DNA of 38,044 bases from Gluconobacter aidae (GTDB lineage Bacteria; Pseudomonadota; Alphaproteobacteria; Acetobacterales; Acetobacteraceae). The DNA is taken from NCBI RefSeq assembly GCF_009547075.1, contig NZ_WIPH01000025.1, forward strand, positions 1 through 38,044. Direction: 5' to 3'. Made by a program: the position numbers and the translations under genes. Shown here one piece after another: positions 31,885-38,044 of this stretch. The notes beneath the pieces were generated by a model. That model was not told the origin of the DNA. It saw only the letters and a list, made by a program, of their open reading frames with translations, and searched no databases. The first letter of the stretch is position 1; each line of letters starts with the position of its first letter.

Positions 31885-34080
31885 ATAATCAGTTTACTAT
31901 TGCGGAATAAACGCATCTGCGGTTGTATGGTCATCAATCTGACCATTCTCGGCACCGCTTGCGCCAACACCCCATTGCCCGAAAACAGCCTCCGGACACT
32001 CAAAAAACCGGCCTTCGCGGACAAAAAGCCTGCTCCTGAACGGATCAGCGTCATCGGACATCTCAACAGCGAACGCGCCCGCATTTTCCCGGGTCTCGGA
32101 GCGGTGGATTATACCATCGACCAGCACCAGATCACGACCACACCGGGCGGCCAGAACGCGGCCTTCAACCAGATCCTCCTGCGCGTCCCCGGTGTCGTTC
32201 TCGACAGCTATGGCGAGGTCCATGTCCGGGGCGAGCACGGCGGCCTGACCTATCGCGTCAACGGCGTGCTGCTGCCGGAAGGGCTGAACGGCTTCGGACA
32301 GGAACTCGACACGCGCATTATCCAGTCCGTGGACCTGCTGACCGGCACGCTGCCCGCCCAGTTCGGCTTCCGCACGGCGGGCGTGGTGGATGTGACGACC
32401 AAGACCGGCGACAGCCTCAAACACAATCAGGTCTCGCTGTATGGCGGCAGCTACAACACGTTCGTCCCGTCCGTGCAGCTTGGCGGCCAGCATGGAAAGC
32501 TGGATTATTTCACCACCCTGTCCTTCACCCGCAACAATATCGGCATCGAAAACCCGAGCAACACCTTCCGCGCCATTCATGACGTGACCGAACAGGAAAA
32601 AGCCTTCGCGTATCTGTCCTATCATCTCGACGACGCAAGCCGGATCACGCTGCTGACGAGCGCCTCCTACGCGGATTTCGAAATCCCCAACTCGTTCAAG
32701 ACATTCGACACGACCAGCCCGGACTACACGACCCTGTACAATGTCGCGGGCGTCAATCCGCATGACCCGTCCATGAACTGGGCCAATCTGAACGACAGCC
32801 AGACGGAACAGAACTACTATGCCGTGCTGTCCTATCAGCGCACGACCGAAAAACTGAACCTCCAGGTCTCACCCTATTTCCGCTACGGCCGGATCGACTA
32901 CACACCGGACCGGGACCGCGACCTGATCTATCAGGGCGTCTCGGAACACGAAGTCAACGACTTCACAACCGGCGGGATGCAGGCCGACCTGTCCTACGAC
33001 ATCGCCCCCCATCACACCCTGCGCGCCGGTCTGCTGGGGCAGTACACGTCCGAACGTCTGGATGCCGATACGCTGGCCTTCCCTGTGGACGAGGCCGGAA
33101 ACCAGACATCCGACATCGCCAAACGCATGATCGACAATACCGGGAACTGGTCCGTCGAAGCGGGCGCCTATATTCAGGACGAGTACAAAATCACCCGCAA
33201 CCTGACCTTCAATTACGGCATCCGCTACGACCGTTTCGCCTCGTCTTTCGACAATGAAGGGCAACTCAGCCCACGTGCGAACATGGTCTGGAAACCCAGC
33301 CGCACCACGACGCTACATCTCGGCTATTCGCGCTATTTCGCCCCGCCTTCCCCGCAATATGTCTACCCGTCCACACTCGCGCGCTTCGCGGGCACCACCA
33401 ACGCCGCCGCGAACACGATCAACAACGCCACGAAAGTCGAGAAATCGAATTACGTCGATGGCGGCATTCTCCAGCGCATCACGCCCGAGTTCCAGATCAC
33501 ACTCGATGCCTACGCCAAATGGGCGCATGACCTCACCGATCTCGGACAGTTCGGCCGCGCGGTCATCCTCGCCCCCTTCAGCTACAAACGCGGTCGCGTC
33601 TATGGCGCGGAATTCGGCAGTTCCTGGCGGCACGGCCCCTGGTCGCTGTTCGGCAATTTTTCCTACGTCAAAACCTCGGCCCGCGACATCAATTCAGCGC
33701 AGTACCAGTTCGATCTCGCGGAACTCGCCTATATCCGCAACCATGCGATCCAGCTCGACCATCAGGGCGAATTCACCGCCACCGCAGGCGCATCCTGGAC
33801 CACGAAACACGACATGGCCTATGTCGATTTCGTCTACGGCTACGGCCTGCGCAGCGGCTTCGCCAACCTGGAAAAAGAGCCGCAATACGACGTCTTCAAC
33901 ATCGGCTACCAGCATACCTTCACGAAGGTCCCGGTCGGCCATGACATCAAAATCCGCGCTGACGTCATGAACCTGTTCGACAAACGCTACCAGCTGCGCA
34001 ACGGCAGCGGCGTCGGCATCTATCAGGCCCAGTACGGCCAGCGGCGCGGCACGTTTTTCTCAGTCGTCTCGGAGTTCTGA
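31852..34080 (+). CDS. TonB-dependent outer-membrane receptor
   Basis: A receptor of up to 742 residues for import of an iron chelate or other scarce solute. A TonB-box-like segment ERISVIGHL is followed by the plug domain (about 75-190), with FNQILLRVPGVVLDSYGEVH, VRGEHGGLTYRVNG and AGVVDVTTKTGD. A barrel of about 540 residues comes next (AYIQDEYKITRNLTFNYGIR, then DRFASSF), ending DVMNLFDKRYQLRNGSGVGI, then FFSVVSEF with terminal Phe. The first 16 codons are AT-rich (ATA, TTA, CTA) and precede a better signal peptide, RNKRICGCMVINLTILGTAC, A. A TTG at 31900 would start exactly there, so the true start may be later than 31852. It needs TonB-ExbB-ExbD for function. The ligand is unknown. Confidence 0.88.
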   Translation: MHTIIYSISYIIISLLLRNKRICGCMVINLTILGTACANTPLPENSLRTLKKPAFADKKPAPERISVIGHLNSERARIFPGLGAVDYTIDQHQITTTPGGQNAAFNQILLRVPGVVLDSYGEVHVRGEHGGLTYRVNGVLLPEGLNGFGQELDTRIIQSVDLLTGTLPAQFGFRTAGVVDVTTKTGDSLKHNQVSLYGGSYNTFVPSVQLGGQHGKLDYFTTLSFTRNNIGIENPSNTFRAIHDVTEQEKAFAYLSYHLDDASRITLLTSASYADFEIPNSFKTFDTTSPDYTTLYNVAGVNPHDPSMNWANLNDSQTEQNYYAVLSYQRTTEKLNLQVSPYFRYGRIDYTPDRDRDLIYQGVSEHEVNDFTTGGMQADLSYDIAPHHTLRAGLLGQYTSERLDADTLAFPVDEAGNQTSDIAKRMIDNTGNWSVEAGAYIQDEYKITRNLTFNYGIRYDRFASSFDNEGQLSPRANMVWKPSRTTTLHLGYSRYFAPPSPQYVYPSTLARFAGTTNAAANTINNATKVEKSNYVDGGILQRITPEFQITLDAYAKWAHDLTDLGQFGRAVILAPFSYKRGRVYGAEFGSSWRHGPWSLFGNFSYVKTSARDINSAQYQFDLAELAYIRNHAIQLDHQGEFTATAGASWTTKHDMAYVDFVYGYGLRSGFANLEKEPQYDVFNIGYQHTFTKVPVGHDIKIRADVMNLFDKRYQLRNGSGVGIYQAQYGQRRGTFFSVVSEF

Positions 34081-34100
34081 ACGGGCGTAAGAACCCGGCC

Positions 34101-35324
34101 TCACACCGAGACAACCAGCCCCCGCGCAGGCTCCACAGCCGTTCCCGGAAAGACCGTCCCCACCGCATGCGACGGCAGATGCAGATGATCGCACAGCACC
34201 CCCGCCACGACCGACCGCACATCGGTCGTCGGCGCAAGGTCCCGGTTCTCGAACAACTGCCCGGATCGCAGACCGGGCCAGGTCCCGCCGACCTTCCCGC
34301 CCGCAACCGCGCCACCCGCCAGAAACGCGACCGTCCCCGTCCCGTGATCCGTCCCGCCCGTGCCATTGATCCGCACGGTCCGCCCGAATTCCGTCAAAGC
34401 CAGAACCACGGTGCGGTTCCAGCTCTCGCCCAGCCCCTGACGCAGCGCCCCGATCCCTCGGTCAAGCTGCGCCAGCGGTCCGCCCAGCCGCCCGAGCTGC
34501 CCGGCATGCGTGTCCCACCCTCCGATTTCCAGCGCCGCCACACGCGGACCATGCGCGGCCGCCAGCATCTCCCCCGCCGCCGTTGAAAGCTGCGTAAAGG
34601 CATCGACTTTCCGTGGCTTGCCAGCAGCATCTCTCCCCCGCGCAGCCGTCGTGGCCTCCCCGGGCATGGCCGCGTCCGAAAATCCCCGCGCTTTCAGAGC
34701 ATTCCGCAATGCCGGTCCCGTCACCGGGTCGGACGCATTCAGCGCCAGAATCTGGCTGTACAGATCGGAATCCGGATGCTGGCTCCCCGCTGGCGCATAA
34801 CTCCTGACCCGCGCCGAACCGCGCAGCAGAAGCGGCACCGTCAGCCCCATCGCCAGCCCATACCCATCCGGCCGGTTCGCCTTGCCCTGAAGCACGGAGA
34901 CAGCCCGGTTCAGCCATCCGCTGCTCAGACGCTCATCCGCCCCGCTTTCGAGATAATCCTGCGCTTCGAAATGCGAGCGGCTGCGATAATGCCCCGCAAC
35001 GGCATGGATCGGCAGCATCTGCCCCTGACCATACAATCCATGCAGCGTCACGAGAGACGGATGCAGCCCGTAAAACCCGCCCAGATCGAGCAGCCCGCCC
35101 TCCTGCCCCGGCTCTGGCAGAACCAGCGCCCGGCGATACGACGCCAGATCCGGATCTCCATACGGCGTCACGGCCGACAATCCGTCGAGCGCGCCCCGAA
35201 GCAGGATCACCACCAGCCGTGGATCGTCCGGCCCGCCGGAAGAGCCCGCAAAAGCAAGGGAAGAACGTCCGAGCGTCCAGGCGGACGTCAGACCCAGCAG
35301 AGCGGTACGACGGGAAATCATCAT
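34101..35324 (-). CDS. DUF1501 family exported protein (Tat signal)
   Basis: A 407-residue protein. The N-terminus MMISRRTALLGLTSAWTLGR has the twin-arginine motif SRRTALL, so it is likely exported folded. DUF1501 has an alkaline-phosphatase/sulfatase-like fold. Visible family blocks are LLRGALDGLSAVTPYGDPDL (41-60), HAVAGHYRSRSHFEAQDYLE (107-126), IGGWDTHAGQLGRLGGPLAQ (267-286), LTEFGRTVRINGTGGTDHG (310-328) and GGKVGGTWPGL. The Asp and His residues in these blocks may bind metal. It starts three bases after the end of the DUF1800 gene, a very tight pair seen in many bacteria. No enzyme activity is established for the family as far as I know. It converges on the TonB receptor gene. Confidence 0.92.
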   Translation of the reverse strand: MMISRRTALLGLTSAWTLGRSSLAFAGSSGGPDDPRLVVILLRGALDGLSAVTPYGDPDLASYRRALVLPEPGQEGGLLDLGGFYGLHPSLVTLHGLYGQGQMLPIHAVAGHYRSRSHFEAQDYLESGADERLSSGWLNRAVSVLQGKANRPDGYGLAMGLTVPLLLRGSARVRSYAPAGSQHPDSDLYSQILALNASDPVTGPALRNALKARGFSDAAMPGEATTAARGRDAAGKPRKVDAFTQLSTAAGEMLAAAHGPRVAALEIGGWDTHAGQLGRLGGPLAQLDRGIGALRQGLGESWNRTVVLALTEFGRTVRINGTGGTDHGTGTVAFLAGGAVAGGKVGGTWPGLRSGQLFENRDLAPTTDVRSVVAGVLCDHLHLPSHAVGTVFPGTAVEPARGLVVSV

Positions 35325-35327
35325 GGC

Positions 35328-36635
35328 TCAGCGCCTCTGGAATTCAGGGGAGGAAAACAGCAGGGCCAGCGCATCCTGACGCGAGCCGGCATGATGCATT
35401 GCCGTGCGGGTCTGCGGCCGCAGGGCCGGACCAAGGGCAATATCGGCAATATCCATCGGATCGCCGGTCCGGACATGCGCCGCCACGCGCCAGGCCCAGT
35501 CCGTCCGCGCCAGCATGTCCGCAGGCGCGGACCAGTCCGCCGCGGCGTCGCTCCACCCGTTGGGCAGCGGCGCGGTCCATAAAGGCTGCCCCAGTGTACT
35601 GAAAGCCGAAACAAGCTGATGCGCCGGAGAATGCGGATCGCCCGGCTGGCTGGGCGCGCCCCCCACGGACAACGCCCGCAGAACCGCCGTGGCATAATCC
35701 ATGGGAGAGCGGAACTTGCCGCCGCCCACAGCCGGCTCCGGCAATCCCCCCAGCGCCAGAGACGCCGCCCGCAGATCCCCGCCACTGGCGTGCAAAACAC
35801 CCTCAACATGCCGTACGGACGCAGGATCTGGCGTATCCGACACGAAATGCCGGACCATCTGCGTGGCGATATGCCGGTATGTTGCGGGGTGCGTGCCCAG
35901 AAACCGCAACGCCTGCACGCCGCCGTCCTCGCCTTCGGGAAATTCCTGTCCCATCAGTGTTTTCACACCCGGCTCATGCGCCTTTTCGCGGAACACGAAT
36001 CCCGGTTCGTCAGCCTTCAGATCCACGCCCCAGCCCGTCAGAATCGCGGCAAAAGACGTCACATCGGCCTGGCTGTACCCAGCAGCGGGCGAGACCGTAT
36101 GCAACTCCAGACATTCCCGGGCCAGATTTTCATTCAGCCCGTGATGGCGCCTGCGCCCCGCCACACTGTCCGGCCCGATGGAGGACGCGTTGTCCAGATA
36201 CATCAGCATGGCCGGATGCCGCATGACCGCCAGCAGCATGTCCGAAAAACGCCCCGTCACATGCGGGCGGATCGCCTCGCGCATATAGGCGCCCACAACG
36301 GCGCGCGTACTGCCCTGCCGCAGGCTTACGGTGAAGTGATTGAACCAGAACCAGACCAGCCGCTCCCGGAACGGCTGCTCCGTCAGCAGCAGTGTGTCCA
36401 TCTGCGTCGCGACTTCGGCCTGAAAAATCGGTTTGACCAGCGGATTGCCCTGCATTTTGGCTTTCCGCTGTTCCCGCAGCGCAACCAGCCCGTCCGCACA
36501 CGGCCCCACGCCCGTAAACACGGCCCTGTCCGGCCCGGTCAACTGACCCGCCAGCCAGTCCTGAACGGACAGACCGGCACCGGAGCCATCCCGCTGGCCC
36601 CATCCAAACCTGTTGATTGCGCTGACTGATCGCAT
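35328..36635 (-). CDS. DUF1800 family protein
   Basis: A 435-residue helical protein. Family blocks are INRFGWGQRDGSGAGLSVQD (7-26), ERLVWFWFNHFTVSLRQGST, NENLARECLELHTVSPAAGY with the conserved NENxARExxELHT, DVTSFAAILTGWGV, and HPATYRHIATQMVRHFVSDT. No signal peptide is seen at the chosen start (ATG 36635, with AGGA upstream), which is usual for shorter members. It is the first gene of a two-gene operon with DUF1501. The pair is conserved across distant phyla, which suggests a shared complex or substrate at the cell envelope, but the function is not known. Confidence 0.92.
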   Translation of the reverse strand: MRSVSAINRFGWGQRDGSGAGLSVQDWLAGQLTGPDRAVFTGVGPCADGLVALREQRKAKMQGNPLVKPIFQAEVATQMDTLLLTEQPFRERLVWFWFNHFTVSLRQGSTRAVVGAYMREAIRPHVTGRFSDMLLAVMRHPAMLMYLDNASSIGPDSVAGRRRHHGLNENLARECLELHTVSPAAGYSQADVTSFAAILTGWGVDLKADEPGFVFREKAHEPGVKTLMGQEFPEGEDGGVQALRFLGTHPATYRHIATQMVRHFVSDTPDPASVRHVEGVLHASGGDLRAASLALGGLPEPAVGGGKFRSPMDYATAVLRALSVGGAPSQPGDPHSPAHQLVSAFSTLGQPLWTAPLPNGWSDAAADWSAPADMLARTDWAWRVAAHVRTGDPMDIADIALGPALRPQTRTAMHHAGSRQDALALLFSSPEFQRR

Positions 36636-37044
36636 GGCATCCTCGCGATAACGGGAGTCGGCACCCTAACGAATGCTGGCTCCTCCATGTGGCAAAAGAT
36701 GGGCCGCAACATGTGAAGTTTTTTAGAAACGCTCGCCCAGCCCCCGCACATCCAGAGGCGCCACAACCAACATCGTCAGACTTTCTGGAAGATCCGGAAA
36801 CATACACGGCCCCCGAAGCGTGGCCGGGATCTGAACAGCTGCGGGGACGCCGGTCCGGAGCGGTCGCAGGGCCGCAGGTCTGACCGGGTCGCCTGAGCCT
36901 GCACAGCAGGCGGATTCCGAAGGCTCAGACCAAACACACCAAGCCCCACGCGATAAGGTTCTTCATCATTCGTCTGCGAGAAGGTTTAACAGAAACTCAC
37001 TGTGACAAACCCGTTCGCAGAAAATAGATCCCATCCAAGAGATT
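36636..37044. other. Intergenic region between the DUF1800 and hydrolase genes
   Basis: These 409 bases hold no convincing gene. They must include the promoter of the DUF1800-DUF1501 operon at their left end. CTGAGCCT (36893-36900) and AGGCTCAG (36921-36928) could form a loose hairpin, and TCTGCGA with TCGCAGA another around 36970-37022. A 64-codon plus-strand frame at 36689 starts at GTG without a ribosome binding site and has no family signal. Confidence 0.5.
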
Positions 37045-37839
37045 TCAGCCTTGCGATCCGGCCAGAACGGGCGCCGCGAAACGCCGGTTTTCCAATACCG
37101 GAAGCACCGCCCGCGCATAAGCGATCCGCTCCCGGTCCAACGTGGCGAAACCCAGAGCAGGCGCCTCACCCAGAGCCAGCGTCACCACGCCCAGAGGATC
37201 GACCACCATGCTGAAGCCGGTATTGCGAGCCCCACACTCCCCGACGGCCACGACATAGCAGGTGTTTTCCAGCGCCCGCGCCACTGACATGATTTCCCAG
37301 TGACGTTCCTTGCCCGGCCCACGCACCCAGGAAGCCGGCAACAGCAGAACCTCGGCACCCGCCAGCGCCAGATGACGCGCCAGTTCCGGAAAACGCACGT
37401 CGTAGCAGGTCATCAGACCTACTTTCATGTCTCCGATCCGGACCACGGGGGGCAGGCCCATCCCCGGAGACGTCCGCTGGGATTCCTTCATGCTGAAGGC
37501 ATCATACAAATGCAGCTTGCGATAGGTCGCGATGAACGCCCCGTCCCGAAGCACGAACTGCGTGTTGTAAAAGCGTCCGTTCCCGTCCGGCACATTCACA
37601 CATCCCACCACGGCGATGTCCTGACTGGCCTCGCGCAGGCCTTCCATGAACGGACCGTCAAGTGGTTGCGCCGTCCTGGGCAGAAGTTCAGGATTGTTGA
37701 TGTCCTGCGCCAGGATTCCTTCGGGCAGGACCAGAAGCTCGGCCCCTCCCTCCCGCGCCTGTGCGATCAGATCGAGACATTGCCGCTGATTGGTTTCCCA
37801 GTCCGGCGCGACAGCAAACTGTCCCAGAGCAACTCGCAT
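37045..37839 (-). CDS. Carbon-nitrogen hydrolase (nitrilase superfamily, Nit/omega-amidase-like)
   Basis: A 264-residue cytoplasmic hydrolase. The catalytic triad is complete: Glu40 in LLVLPEGIL, Lys108 in YRKLHLYDAF and Cys145 in GLMTCYDVRFPELARHL. Later blocks LLLPASWVRGPGKERHWEIM and RALENTCYVVAVGECG, FSMVVDPLGVV also fit. The mix resembles the Nit1/Nit2 branch, which removes deaminated glutathione or alpha-keto-amides, more than true nitrilases. The ATG at 37839 is preferred over a GTG one codon upstream. The gene stands alone, with 205 bases of AT-rich non-coding sequence to the right edge. The substrate is inferred at branch level only. Confidence 0.92.
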   Translation of the reverse strand: MRVALGQFAVAPDWETNQRQCLDLIAQAREGGAELLVLPEGILAQDINNPELLPRTAQPLDGPFMEGLREASQDIAVVGCVNVPDGNGRFYNTQFVLRDGAFIATYRKLHLYDAFSMKESQRTSPGMGLPPVVRIGDMKVGLMTCYDVRFPELARHLALAGAEVLLLPASWVRGPGKERHWEIMSVARALENTCYVVAVGECGARNTGFSMVVDPLGVVTLALGEAPALGFATLDRERIAYARAVLPVLENRRFAAPVLAGSQG

Positions 37840-38044
37840 CACTGCATTCCATTTTCAAAAAGCCGCATGAACCCTCAGGCCCGTTCTGACAGCATGCCTC
37901 ACCACCACGATGGCGTGAAGACAGGATTCAGCGCTTCCGCGGGTGATCCGCCCCCTCCCGGCTGCCGACCGGATCATGGCATTTCACCTGCCGAATAAAA
38001 ATTATCACCCCATAAAAAAAACAACAACAAATCTCCATAATGAA

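Noticed and set aside
36689-36883. A 64-codon frame in the DUF1800-hydrolase gap
   Set aside because: It starts at GTG without a ribosome binding site, is proline-rich with no hydrophobic core, and has no recognisable family.
1-38044. Search for CRISPR arrays, insertion sequences and rRNA genes
   Set aside because: No regularly spaced repeats, transposase-like proteins, terminal inverted repeats or rRNA segments were seen on either strand.

Overview
The window reads as chromosome of an acetic acid bacterium, most likely Gluconobacter or a close relative in the Acetobacteraceae. The main reason is a full membrane-bound PQQ glucose dehydrogenase with five N-terminal membrane helices. RpoH, TspO, DUF1501/DUF1800, PPK2 and TonB-receptor genes, high GC and dense packing on both strands fit this. 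The assignment is an inference from gene content; no rRNA is present.

Left edge (1-840): the 5' part of a tyrosine-recombinase-like integrase lies beside the 3' end of tRNA-Tyr, so an integrated element probably extends leftward out of the window. Housekeeping block (900-9500): an RlmB-type rRNA methyltransferase; an old yellow enzyme divergent from an ArsR-type regulator, with two near-identical palindromes between them; TspO; a small membrane protein and an RluD-type pseudouridine synthase whose start codons share one CATG; rpoH with a long leader; a gap-pgk operon; and a lipoprotein.

Middle (9.5-24.8 kb): a membrane-anchored relative of the ExoVII large subunit, DUF4186, an Lrp-permease operon divergent from a class V PLP enzyme, an outer-membrane protein, the glucose dehydrogenase, an AcoR-like regulator lacking the AAA+ domain beside a perfect 11-bp palindrome, an ArsC/Spx-type protein, a short-chain dehydrogenase, a SulP transporter, a PhnA zinc-ribbon protein, a DyP peroxidase with an apparent frameshift in codon 7, and an NmrA-type protein.

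Iron and phosphate region (24.8-34 kb): tonB and exbD are intact but exbB carries a one-base insertion and an in-frame stop. A Fur-like box lies upstream, followed by a DUF4405 membrane protein, an orphan pstS, an OprB-type porin, PPK2 and a TonB-dependent receptor with an AT-rich palindromic leader. The right end holds a DUF1501-DUF1800 operon and a nitrilase-superfamily hydrolase.

No CRISPR array, transposase or rRNA was seen. The most unusual items are the doubly broken exbB, the membrane-tethered ExoVII-like protein with a changed active-site motif, the AAA+-less AcoR-like regulator with its operator, and a nine-G tract inside the glucose dehydrogenase gene.
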